A stretch of DNA of 64,000 bases from Parietaria judaica. Its lineage: Eukaryota; Streptophyta; Magnoliopsida; Rosales; Urticaceae. The notes under the pieces are model-generated. The model ran no database searches and was not told the origin of the DNA. It saw only the letters and a list, made by a program, of their open reading frames with translations. The stretch lies in the NCBI GenBank assembly GCA_954871525.1, contig OX940863.1, positions 1,526,001-1,590,000 on the forward strand, written 5' to 3'. The position numbers and the translations under genes are program-made. Below, in pieces: positions 36,701 to 47,900 of the stretch. The number at the start of each line of letters is the position of its first letter. Positions within the stretch are counted from its first letter, which is position 1.

Positions 36701-37003
36701 CATAATCGGAGCTTTCCCCTCGAGTTGACTCCAGTCACCGTTTTCGAAAGTCAACTCTTCTCTCATGGTGAAGATCCTGTCGGACTGAACCAGAAGCTCG
36801 GAAGCTGAAGACAGAACAGACTCGCAATCCTTCTTCACTTCATCAAGCCGATCGTAGTTATAGGTCTCGTACGGTACAGCCGAACTCTGTGTTTCTTGGT
36901 CGACCCAAACGTCGGGAACTGAAACCCCCAAACCCAACAACAAATCGAACACAACAACCCACGCGACAACAGACGACAAACTTCTCATTGTCCCAGATTC
37001 CAC
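33776..37003 (-). CDS. DUF2921 membrane protein, single exon
   Basis: A 1075-residue protein of the plant DUF2921 family, in one uninterrupted exon. The N-terminus has a hydrophobic signal segment (about residues 6-30, LSSVVAWVVVFDLLLGLGVSV). A long, probably lumenal part holds repeated DUF2921 modules with Asn-glycosylation sites. The C-terminal part from residue 757 carries about seven hydrophobic segments (near 757-776, 787-808, 834-855, 881-900, 938-951, 962-976, 1004-1023). The same architecture occurs in FLYING SAUCER E3 ligases and yeast Tul1, but those end in a RING domain. Here the chain stops about 50 residues after the last segment with no Cys/His RING pattern, as in Arabidopsis relatives that lack RING. 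Function unknown; a Golgi/endomembrane location is likely from the family. A second Met five codons in (36988) is an alternative start. It neighbours ABCG genes without obvious functional link. Confidence 0.88.
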   Translation of the reverse strand: MESGTMRSLSSVVAWVVVFDLLLGLGVSVPDVWVDQETQSSAVPYETYNYDRLDEVKKDCESVLSSASELLVQSDRIFTMREELTFENGDWSQLEGKAPIMPFDAGRKENQFRDDGNWSPAPVMGGDPSKLASFRVKDVSLEHRSKNWIGLAADLTLEIGSNGVFGGYSFDQEHMFRMWPGQSVLSIQFEGVYTENQKERVLCMLGTTTLPDREVKDDSEPWKWVSESSSNSDSQPPLMQDDRILLVLRYPKTFTLTTRAVLGEMRSLNPESNDKYFDLISMVSRMGVLAKYEFSSGKLVSRACNPYPYKNNDLLFSGISVYKQNRFCDILEEITRDQFFTVLPNWKCSRNGTFCDKLGPFGINKEVNATDGGFNGVSLSMQVIKCQTPDGKRNGNAAKVSAEFKAIPPSEYRYNALRRSGISNMTVSAEGIWNSTSGQLCMVGCVGLVDVEGNGCNTRICLYIPTSFSIRQRSVIFGTFSSINSDAPAYFPLVVERLVSQTSELWNYFQTSRPVYTYTKFERAGAFFEKHEQFSFGTMIKKSLLEFPKLEDAQAFQVSLSLLSEDLTLQTYGRVKSKAPSRRPAQNIHLEVLSVGPLFGRYWSNVTSNSSEQESPYHMKAQYSEKQLLLNVSAHFSLDQGYPKEFTNVSSLFLEGLYDQRVGKMYLLGCRDVRASWEVLSASDDLEDGLDCQIEVIVSYPPTSARWLADPTAKISISSQRNDDDPLRFSSIEFETYPISYRKNREDLLSRRGIEGILRIVTLSLAIACIVSQLFHIKHSPDTIPYMSLVMLGVQAIGYALPLVTDAEALFKKTSAQTYRSSSYELERNRWFHILDYAVKLLVMASLLLTLRLCQKVWKSRSRLLSRSPQEPHRVPSDKKVLFSTVAIHVLGYILVLVLHNMGIGQKPVRQRVYSRRHSVRLSVWEAELEEYVGLVQDFYLLPQVIANVMWQLDSKPLRKLYYFGITVVRLLPHLYDRIRPVSDDRYFPEEYEFVDPNKDFFSKFGDVAIPITAIILALVVYAQQRWSYEKLSHSLTLKGFRFLPRPSPMYERLPSSSKVLETELASSERERDQE

Positions 37004-37260
37004 TTATTCTATTGATTCAGGCTTTTCTCTTCAAGATTCAAGAAACCCAAATTGTAAATGAGTATATAATCAAAAGGGCATTTGTTTACAGGAGAAAGGA
37101 CATACCTCGATCGGCATGGATTTCTCAGATTGAGAAATGGGATCACAGAGGATCTGGATTCTTCTGGGTTTTAGGAGTAAAGTGAAAGAAGACTTGAGTG
37201 AGAGACATCTATTCAACGACTCCTGAAACTGAAGTCTGTTTTTATCAAACGACACAGCTA
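37004..37260 (-). promoter_or_regulatory. 5' UTR of the DUF2921 gene with possible leader intron
   Basis: Pyrimidine-rich leader-like sequence on the minus strand. A GTATGT donor (about 37108) and an AG shortly before the ATG allow a short 5' UTR intron. A small upstream ATG frame precedes the donor. Inferred from consensus only. Confidence 0.35.
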
Positions 37261-37998
37261 AAATATTATATTACTTGTTTTTGGAGTTTAATGCTCACGA
37301 GCGCGCGTGCGATGGCATTATGAAATTGAAGAAATTATTGCTTTCTTAAGAAGAAAAAAAATGGTGTTTTAAATTTAAATGAGTGAACCCTTATTGAATT
37401 AGTGGGAGCGTGAATATCACGCGATCTCTTGGCGCGTGGAATGTTGTATTTTTCAAAGATCTGATCTGTAGTAATTTGACTATGGGTTGTTTGTCCCGAA
37501 GATATTTAGGGTTGACGTTGACTTTGCTCGGATACATATTACAGCATTTAGGCCAGGAAATTAAATTTAATATATAATGTATATATTTTTTAACATCGTA
37601 TATTCCTTTTTTTATTATATAAAAATGGGATAAATAAATTTAAAACAATTATCGATTTTCATTGAACTATATTAGTAGCGGTACTATCGAATATCGATAA
37701 CTGATTTGACGGTTGAAATGTCATTTTTTTTAAATATATACATAAATATTTACGACTTTAATGACATATGTGACGGTTTTATAGGGTTATTTTTTTTATT
37801 TTGCTATGATTTTTTAGTAGTCATTAGATTTTGAAGAAGTTAAGATTTTTTATTTTTTTTCGTTGTAATCGGTTAAAACTGAATAAAAGATCCGGATGTT
37901 CATCACTAATTTGAATTTGTATTTTGCAAATTTTTTAAATTATTTTAATGGCATTGAGTGTTTATAAGAGAATTATAGTTTATTACAGTTAAAGCCTT

Positions 37999-38052
<54 letters not shown>

Positions 38053-40006
38053 ATCATTACTATTTTTCATACCTTAATAAAACACAGAACTGAATGTTCC
38101 TGCTCAGTAAAAAATACAGCGTGTCGTTTTTCGTAAAAAATGTACATGTCGTTTTCCAACTTTGGAAAACGACATAAGCTTTATCCTTTTGTAATTGTAG
38201 TTGGACTTGGGACAAAGCTTGACGTGCTACTTATGCTTAATAATGTTGTTATAATATAAACGACATGTAATATAATTGTTTTCCATGTATATTTAAAAAG
38301 CAAAAAGATTCTGTCGTTTATTGATGTTAGAGTAACATATCCTCGAATAAGACAATGTTTAAAGATTCTCAATTTGCATGTCGTATTTAGGAAATGCCAT
38401 AAGTAAGAAATACGGTTTTTAAAATAAAAATAAAAGATGGAGGCTCGAAATCTTGAAGTGAACTCGGATCTCAACTAAATCGACACCCAAAAAACACAAA
38501 GAATGAAACCGGGCTTTGAAAAACTATATATATATATATTTTTACTACAGGTCGATTGTCTCGAACATATTTAATCATTTAACTTTTGCCATTATCGTTC
38601 CAATTAACGCCACGACACTGCTTAAAAGATTATCAAGCTGCTGTTTATTTAAACTTTTAAGCAATGGGACTTCCATAGAAACTAGATAAACAACAAGCAC
38701 ACGATCTCATGATCTGCCTTTTTCATTTTTTATTTTTAGACTCATTCCATTCTCATTGAATTAAATAAAGTCAATTGCTTTGACTTATGATTAAACAACT
38801 ATCACGAGTAGAGGCTATTTGGTTATTCGTTTCTATATGTCCGCGATTGCATTGGGCTTAAGGGATTTCCGAAAGGGATTGAAAAACTAAAGCATCTTTG
38901 ATGCTTAGATTGGTTGTTCGTCCCAGAGTACGCATAAGCATTTTTCAATCTTTGAAAGCTGAAAAGCTTGACGAATCTTCATCTTAGATGGTCTCTTCTC
39001 ATATATAGATGTAGAGACCTAAGAAGCAGGGGTGAGGATGAGAGAATAAATCTCAAAAGTATAAGTGTAGACGTTGCTTATTTATTCCTCGATTTTGTTC
39101 AATTGAGATTAAAACCGTATTTTATAACGTGTCAAGATGTGCTAAGTAAAATCTGAAATAGATAGTGCTCCGAGATTGCAAAACGTCCCCGCACCTCGGG
39201 ACTATTGGAAGATTGATACATTAAGATATTTATGCATCGGTTGAAATTTCAAATTGGTTGAGCTACCTATCGCACTATAATTTTTTTTGTCATAGTTGTA
39301 GGTGCTATACTTCAACTGGACCGAGTTATCTCTTCGTTAATTAGGTACAAGCTCAATACGATGATTTAATGTGAGGAGCTACCTTCATATATGGTAAGCT
39401 TCTCATAATCTCTCGAATGGATTTTCCGAGAACCTCGTCTTTGGTGGACAAAACCGAAATTATAAGTCAAGACAATGTTAAAAAACATTTTTTTCTTTTA
39501 AAAACAAAGTTATACCAAACATTGTCATTATTTTGTTTATCAATAAATTCTTCTTTTGCAATTTACGTTCTCTCTCATCTAAAGGTTTTTCTTAATTGAT
39601 ATGAAATTTCGTGTCGTTTCGATCAATAACTCACTTTCTGATTACTTTGTATCGCTTAGTTTTTAGTAGTTTTTTTTATTTTTTATTTTTATTTTTATAG
39701 TTTTTTTTGTTTTGTTTTGTTTTTGGAGAATTTTCTGATGGAACGATCGTTTTAGTTTGATGACCGATCTGTTAGGCTCTGTGTATTTCTAATATTATGA
39801 AGAAAAAAAATTAGTGACCTAATTTGCTTGTTTTACAGATAATTCTCTTTCATGATTCGAATTCTTTGCGGTTTACAAGTTTTTCGGCTTTTAATTCTTA
39901 TTATATTCGTGTCCTTTTGATTCTTGATATGACAATGAATTATTACAAAACGATATTAGATTATCACACTGTTAGTCAATTTATATGGTTTTAACTTTTA
40001 ATATTA
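37261..40006. other. AT-rich intergenic DNA with LINE scrap and TA repeat
   Basis: Contains a TA microsatellite at about 38002-38049. At about 38430-38520 is a diverged copy of the LINE 3' end found at 130-230 (minus strand): shared words include GATGGAGG, CGAAATCT and CTCAACTAA/CTCAATTA. Around 38110-38180 are short palindromic ACGACAT/ATGTCGT words. No gene recognised. Confidence 0.45.
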
Positions 40007-40475
40007 GGGTTAATGACGGCAAAAATACCTAAAGTTTAGTCAAAGAACCCCTCGTGTACTCAAAGTTTAAAAGTGGTGGTAAAAATACCCAAAGTTGCAT
40101 TTGGGGAGTTGACCAATCCATTCTCGTAATGCCGTTAACTTACCCGTTAACTATGGCCACGCGGACAAATGTGGGTTGCTGACATAACAATTTTTGCCAC
40201 ATGGATGAGCCCAAATCAGCCTCGTTTACGACAAAATAACGAATTAAACCCCTAATAAACACTATTTAATACAACTAATTGAACCCCTAATGATTACACT
40301 TAACAAAACAAATTTGTCCACGTGGCCAGAGTTAACCGGTAAGTTAACGGCGTTACGAGAATGGAGTGGTCAACTCCCTAAATGCAACTTTGGGTATTTT
40401 TGCCACCACTTTTAAACTTTGGGTACACGAGGGGTTCTTTGACCAAACTTTGGGTATTTTTTCCGTCATTAACCC
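40007..40475. mobile_element. Mutator-like MITE, 469 bp, long inverted repeats
   Basis: The ends are GGGTTAATGACGG and CCGTCATTAACCC. Inverted repeats run for about 150-165 bases on each side (40007 to about 40170, about 40325 to 40475) with few mismatches. The flanks are TTAATATTA on both sides (39998-40006 and 40476-40484), a perfect 9-bp duplication, the length made by Mutator-like transposases. No transposase is present. A transcript through it would form a long hairpin. Confidence 0.87.
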
Positions 40476-40484
40476 TTAATATTA

Positions 40485-41076
40485 TCTCTCCAGTCAAAGC
40501 ATGTAAAAGTCAACAAAGCCATGAAGAAGTCAAAGCTCATAAAGAAGTCAAAAGGCCCATACAGAAATCAAAGCCCAAGAAGAAGTCCACGTTACATGGT
40601 GGGATGAATATAGCCGATGAGATGCCTTGCCTGCAATAACCTTGTTGATAGTTAATTAAAAATAAATGTAAAAAAGTGAAAATTTAAAATAATTTCAGAA
40701 GATCATGCATGTAGTCAATATCTTCTGAGATTAAACATTATATAATATGGACTGGATAAGTATGGAAATTATGAAAGATCTCATTTAATTGTTCTACTTT
40801 TACCTTCTAATAGTAGTAAGCAAAATTACGCAGATCCCATGTATATACGTGTATAGTCACATTTCCATTTATTTATTTATTAATATAAAGGGATATTCAA
40901 CGCAAAAATACCTAAGGTTTATAAAAATTGGTAAAACAATTTCTATTTTTTTGCGACATAAAGACTCAAAGTTAATGAAAATATGGCAAAATTACGACCT
41001 AATTTTTTTTCAATTTATGTGTGAGAATGGTCATTGTCACTCTATGATGATTTGGTGCGTAAAATGATTTAAAACT
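40485..41076. other. AT-rich intergenic DNA
   Basis: No gene seen. Bases 40500-40620 are Lys-rich if translated (repeated AAGAAGTCAAAG-like words), but there is no supporting gene structure. Confidence 0.35.
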
Positions 41077-41495
41077 GCTAAACCTAATGGAAAACTGGAT
41101 AAAAAGTTTTTAAAAACAGAAAATTATTGTCTTTTTATAATGGTAAATTTATTATAATCAACATTTATTAACAAACATACTATCGAAAAATACGATAAAG
41201 TTTATATTTTTAACTTTTCCATCCACTTTTTTGTTATATTTCCAAAATTATAAGAAAGAGGAACCACCACACCAACTCCAAGAATGTAGTAGAGTGACAA
41301 AGGAATTTAATGGAAAAGTGGACAATTTTTTTTTTTGTTATCTTTTTATTATGGTAAATTTGTATTAATATAATTAATATTTAGTAACATACTCTTGAAA
41401 ATGCAATAGAATTATATTTTAACTTTTCCATCCTCTTTTCTGTTATATTTCCAAAATCATTAGTGAAGGACCACACCAAGTGACAAATGGATTCA
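41077..41495. repeat. Diverged tandem repeat, about 230 bp per unit
   Basis: Unit 1 (41077-41308) and unit 2 (41309-41495) start TAATGGAAAA(C/G)TGGA and share ATGGTAAATTT, TTTTAACTTTTCCATCC, TGTTATATTTCCAAAAT and GACCACACCAA-like words in the same order. Unit 2 is shortened. It lies about 430 bases upstream of gene C, within possible promoter reach. Confidence 0.65.
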
Positions 41496-41844
41496 TGTTT
41501 TTTTTTTTTTTTAATTAAATTTCCAAATTCATAATAAAGCGTGGCTTTTTGTTTCGGTTATTAATGGCTAGTCAACTAAATTTATGATGGGATTCATGCA
41601 TATCTATATATGTTTCTTTCTGATTGGAGAAAAATCCCAAAAAAAAAAAAAAACTCTCATTAATTTTGCCTGATCGAGAATCAGAAATTTATTACATCTT
41701 GAGAATCTGAAATCATTGATGATGATATTACATTCATGCATGCATGCAATGCAAAAGCAAGTTATAGAATGCACTATCTCACGAATCCTAACCTAATCAG
41801 GCAACAAATCCTAATATGTTCGAACTTATCTCATCACTACACGC

Positions 41845-41854
41845 TTTATATACA
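41845..41854 (+). promoter_or_regulatory. Putative TATA box of ABCG gene C
   Basis: TTTATATACA about 75 bases before the ATG, followed by a CT/CA-rich leader. Good position and consensus, but not otherwise tested. Confidence 0.6.
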
Positions 41855-41924
41855 CACACTCTCTTCTCTTGGTTCAACGTATTGCATGTGCTAGCTTTTG
41901 AAGAAGCTTTCTTGAGCTTGAACA

Positions 41925-44900
41925 ATGGAGGATCATGGCGATGGCTACAGAACTTTCAGTGGGTCGAGAAGTAAGGGCTCGTCTGCGTGGAGGAACAGTG
42001 ACATGGAAGTGTTCTCGAGGTCGGCTTCGCGTCACAGAGAAGACGACGAGGAGGATCTCAGCTGGGCCGCGCTTGAGAAACTTCCGACGTATTCTCGGCT
42101 GAGGAGAGGTCTGCTCGCTTCGCCGCTCGGGGAAGCTATTGAGGTCAACGTGCGCAAGCTTGGCCATCGGGAACGGAATGACTTGATCGGGAGGTTGGTC
42201 GACGTCGCCGACGAGGGCAACGAACGATTCTTGCTTAAGCTCAGGGAACGTATTGATAGGTATGATCTTTTATTTTATACGGGTGAAACCGGGATTTTTT
42301 TATTTTTTCGGTCCCACTCGGTTTTGTAAGCTTTCGGAAAACAGGCTCAACAGATTTTGGAAAAGACCATTTTTTTTTAAATGGGGACAGGGCCGGCCCA
42401 AGACCCAGCCGAAAACCAGACCGGCTCTCGGCTTTTTAATTTTTAACTAGTTTTACAAGTAAAAATCTAATTTTTACACTGAATTGTGAAATCCCCAAAA
42501 AATACATTAAATAAAATTATAATCATATAGTCAAACTTTAATGTTAAAACTAAGCCTAAAATAAAATACCTAAATTCCTTAATAATAAATTAAAATCTCA
42601 GATTAAAAAACACCTAAAACCTGACAGAGAAACGGGCCAGCCCGGTATTCAAAAGCCTCGACCCAATCCCAGCTCACAACCGGGACCAGAATAGGCAATT
42701 AGTTGCGGGTCTTGATGAAAAGGCCGGGTTTTTGAGCCAAAACCGGGCCTCGAAACCGGTAGTCAGACATTTCATGTCTTAAATCATGTCCTACATAGCG
42801 TTGGAAGGATGTAAAGTACTATGTAGTTCTTGTTAGGATTAAACCCTAATCCCCAAATCAGAAAATGAAATTGACAAACGTAAAAATATAAAGGACACTT
42901 GCTATTTGTAAATCTTCTTCGCCCATAATCATATCGGGAACAACGTTCAAACCCGGATGGGGGGTGCATGATATTTAACACGTACCCTCCCATCCCGCAT
43001 GTTGACCCGGACTTAGGTCCAGGGGCGGACCCAGAAATTCAAGTCGGGGGTGACAGATTACAAATAAAATTAATTATAATAACTTTTAATTCGCAAAAAA
43101 ATAGTAAATTAGGCCTTTAAATTAAGCATGATTTTCTATTTAGATAACTCTTTAATTTTTATTTATTTATTTATTTATTAATTTAACCTTTATGAAAGAA
43201 ATTGTACAACATAAGAAAACTTTTACAAGATATATTTTGTATTTATAATGCTAACGTATGCTTCTCATGTTTCTTTCAACTGATTATTCAAATATAATTA
43301 TTCATTTATCAATAACAATATGTAGAAGAAATATGTATGATTTTTTTATCAATATGTTCATTTATCAATATATATAATTATTCATTTATCAATAACATAT
43401 GCATGATTTTTTTACATTTGTTTCTACTGATAAACTTATATTAACACACACATGTGAGTTATGACATATATATTTATATTTATACGGTATTTTTATGCCT
43501 AGTTCTATTTTCTAGACTAGCCCCTATATGAAGTTATCATTATTATAATAATGAAGTCATGGATCAGTGAGGATAAGGGTGGTGACATAGTATATAAATA
43601 TGTCATAATATTACTGATCGGCTAGAAAGGGTAAGGGTGATTGATCGAGGGTGGAGGTGACATGAGACACTCCCGTATACACACCTCGGTCCGCCCCTTC
43701 TTAGGTCGATCAGCTTGACAACTCTGCACCGGGTCTTCATTGCGTCCTTGCAATTAGGCTTCACAACTCAACCGTTCTTAAGTTCCGTTTAATTTTTAGC
43801 ATGTGATATTCGATGCTTGTTTTGAATCAAACCACAGAGTTGGAATAAAGCTGCCAACAATTGAAGTGAGATTCGAGTCCCTGAAAGTGGACACACAGGC
43901 TTATGTTGGAACCAAAGCTTTGCCTTCTTTCATCAACTTCTTCACTAATAAATTGGAGGTAACATTTTCAAACATTATATATATATGCCCAAATCTTTAA
44001 TAATTTTTTACAATTAATTTTATAATTTTGTTTCAGCGTTTTCTGAGTGATCTGCATATAATCTCAAGTAGAAAGAAGAACTTGAGTATTCTTGACGATG
44101 TAAGTGGGATCATAAAGCCAGGAAGGTAAGAGAAGAGATCAACATCTGTACACTTAAATATATATATATATATATATACATATTATATAGTTACACATTG
44201 ACATGTTTGTTTTTCAGAATGACATTGTTGTTGGGTCCTCCAAGCTCCGGAAAAACGACACTCTTGTTGGCTATGGCTGGAAAGCTCGACAAGAAGCTTA
44301 AGTTCTCTGGAAGAGTGACTTATAACGGGCACGAGATGAACGAGTTCGTGCCCGAAAGAACGGCCGCTTACATCAGCCAGCACGACGTCCACATCGGAGA
44401 GATGACCGTCAGAGAAACATTGGCCTTCTCCGCCAGATGCCAAGGAGTCGGGTCTCGTTACGGTTAGTTCATCCGCTGGATTGTGTCAAGGTTCTAAGCT
44501 TCTTAGAGAGTAGTTGGTAAACTGAGTTTCTAAAAATACACAAACTTTTCGGTTCATATTCTTCTGAAATCTCCAGAAATGCTGTCGGAATTGTCGAGAA
44601 GAGAGCGGTTAGCCAACATCAAACCCGATCTAGATCTTGACGTGTACATGAAGGTACGATGAAATTTCATTTACTTTTCGTATAAACTTGAGTTAATAAT
44701 ACTTCTTTTTTACTGCTTCTTATTATTATTAGGCTGCTGCAACAGAAGGCCAAGAGACAAATGTTGTGACAGATTATATTCTACGGGTAAGTTTACCGTG
44801 TTTTTCCCGGTTTTAGGATTGCGTAATTTATAGACCATTGTCACTCTGGTTTTAAAAAAAATTATATTACTTAATGCAATTTCAGATTTTGGGATTGGAA

Positions 44901-47900
44901 GTTTGTGCCGATAGCATAATCGGGCAAGAAATGTTAAGGGGCATCTCCGGCGGACAAAAGAAGCGTGTTACGACAGGTATACAAACTCCCAACCGTACAA
45001 AATATAATCGTTGAAATCTTCTAGTCTTGAATTGTTTAATCAATCCCAGGCGAGATGCTCGTTGGACCTGCGAACGTGTTGTTCATGGACGAGATCTCAA
45101 CCGGTCTTGACAGCTCAACGACGTACCAAATCGTCAACTCTCTGAAGCAATGCGCTCACGTGTTTAACGGGACCACCGTCATCTCTCTCCTCCAGCCGGC
45201 ACCGGAGACTTACGATCTCTTCGACGACATCATTCTCATCTCCGATGGGCGGATCGTGTATCAGGGCCCACGAGAAAGCGTGCTCGAGTTCTTTGAGACA
45301 ATGGGATTCAAATGCCCCGAGAGAAAAGGCGTAGCTGATTTCCTCCAAGAGGTGACGTCGCGGAAAGATCAAGAGCAGTACTGGATGAGGACCGACGAGC
45401 CTTACTTCTTTGTCAGTGTTGAGGAGTTCGCCGAGGCGTTCTGCTCGTTTCATGTGGGACGGAAACTCGGCGACGAGCTCGGAACTCCCTTTGACAAGAG
45501 GAATAACCACAAGGCGGCTTTAACACGGAAGAAATATGGGGTGAAGAGTAAGGAGCTTCTCAAAGCTTGCTTCTCCAGAGAACTCTTGCTCATGAAGAGA
45601 AACAGCTTTGTCTACACTTTCAAGCTTGTACAAGTGAGCATTGTACAAGCGAGCATTTACAGATTCTAACGTCCCGTTTTCAATAATATAATACGTGCTA
45701 TATCGAAAAATACTGTAATAAGAATCGAAAACTTGAAGTTAATTACTCTGTATAATTTATTCTTTTTCATCCTTCTTTTAGCTCACAGTGTTGGCGGTGA
45801 TTGCCCTTACCGTTTTCCTAAGAACCGAGATGCATCACGAGACAATTGACGATGGTGGGATTTACATGGGAGCGTTGTTCAACGGCGTGGCTGCGACGAT
45901 GTTCAACGGGATGTCAGAGCTCGGAATGACCGTTGACAAGCTTCCCGTCTTTTACAAGCAACGGAACTTCCGATTCTTCCCCGCTTGGGCTTATGCTATT
46001 CCGAGCTGTGTGCTCAAGATCCCTGTTTCGTTTCTTGAAGCCGCTGTTTGGACATTCATCACATACTACTCCATCGGTTTCGATCCCAATTTCGGGAGGT
46101 CGAGTAGTGAAATATGTTTTTATTAATTAAGTTCTCGAAATTGTTTCTCTTTTCGGTGTATCATTGGAATAATTCTTTTTGCAGGTTGCTTAAGCAATAC
46201 GTTGTGCTGGTGCTCATTAGCCAAATGGCCGGTGCGTTATGCCGGTTCATTGCGGCTGCAGGAAGGAACATGATAACCGCCAGCACGTTATGCTCGTTTG
46301 CGTTTCTGATGCTCTTCGCTTTAGGTGGATTTGTACTCTCAAGAGGTGCGTACAATTGACGAATATTTATATGTTTTCATCAAAACAGAACCGTTTTGTT
46401 TTCTTCAGTCGAACTTTTTGGTTCAATAGATGCCATCAAGATATGGTGGATCTGGGGATACTGGATTTCCCCGATGATGTACGGTCAGAACGCAGTTGTG
46501 GCCAACGAGTTTCTCGGGAGAAGTTGGAGTCATGTAATTTCTTGAAACTCTTCTTACGTATTAGCTAAGTGTATGAGCTCCGCTTCTCATCTGCCTCGCC
46601 GTTGTCTGTTTCTCTCTTTTTCCCGTTCCTCGTGAACTTAGGTACCGCCAAACTCAACGGAATCTCTAGGAATCATGGTTCTGAAATCCCGGGGCTTTTA
46701 CACTCACGCGTATTGGTATTTGCTCGGTATAGCAGCGTTGCTCGGATACGTTGTCATCTTCAACTTATGCTTTGCTCTGTCTCTTACCTATTTAAGCCGT
46801 GAGCTTCTCCGCCTTTCCTACTCTTAATGCCACATCACGAGTAAGATTATGTATGATAATATCGCCGTGAACATGATTTTGCAGCGAGCGGGAATTCTCA
46901 AGCGGTTAAATCAGAAGACTCTTCCACCAATAACGCATCAAGCTCAAGTCAAATTGGCGTAAACAGAACTAGGAGCAGAGTTTCCGAACAGAAACGTGGT
47001 GCAAGAAGAGGAATGATTCTTCCTTTCGAACCACATTCCACCTCCTTTGACGAAATCACTTACGCTGTCGATATGCCTCAGGTGATTTTGGAAAAAAAAT
47101 AATAATCATTTATTACACCCTTTTTCTTCACTTGGATCCGCTCTAATCTCTCCGCTGAACATTCAGGAAATGAAGAGCCAAGATATAATTGAGGATAAGC
47201 TAGTGCTTCTGAACAGCGTGAGTGGTACTTTCCGACCCGGGGTTTTGACAGCGCTGATGGGAGTCAGTGGCGCCGGAAAAACCACTCTGATGGACGTACT
47301 CGCCGGAAGGAAAACCGGCGGTTACATTGATGGGGACATTAGAATCTCCGGTTTCCCAAAGAAGCAAAAGACATTCGCCCGAATCTCCGGTTATTGCGAG
47401 CAAAACGACATCCACACCCCGCACGTCACTGTTTATGAGTCACTACTCTATTCAGCGTGGCTCCGTTTACCATCCGATGTTGATTCAGACACGAGAAAGG
47501 TGATGTCGGCTTTTTGTTTGAAACTTAAGAATAAGCCAAATCTAGTTATACTTACGACATTGATGACTCGCTGTAACAGTTATTCATTGAGGAAGTGATG
47601 GAGCTTGTGGAACTCAACCCGCTAAGGAACGCGCTAGTTGGACTGCCCGGAGTGAACGGTCTCTCTACCGAGCAGCGAAAAAGGCTCACCATTGCAGTAG
47701 AGCTAGTGGCGAATCCGTCTATAGTGTTTATGGACGAGCCAACATCGGGCCTAGACGCTAGAGCGGCAGCGATCGTCATGAGAACCGTTCGAAACACCGT
47801 GGACACAGGAAGAACGGTCGTTTGCACCATCCATCAGCCAAGCATCGACATATTCGAAGCTTTTGATGAAGTAAAAAACACTGATTCTCACTTAAGAAAC

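Noticed and set aside
34505..36808. Several open plus-strand frames within the DUF2921 gene
   Set aside because: Antisense shadows of one long, well-supported exon.
40382..40639. Lys-rich frame running out of the MITE arm
   Set aside because: It begins inside the inverted repeat and has no family match; probably chance.
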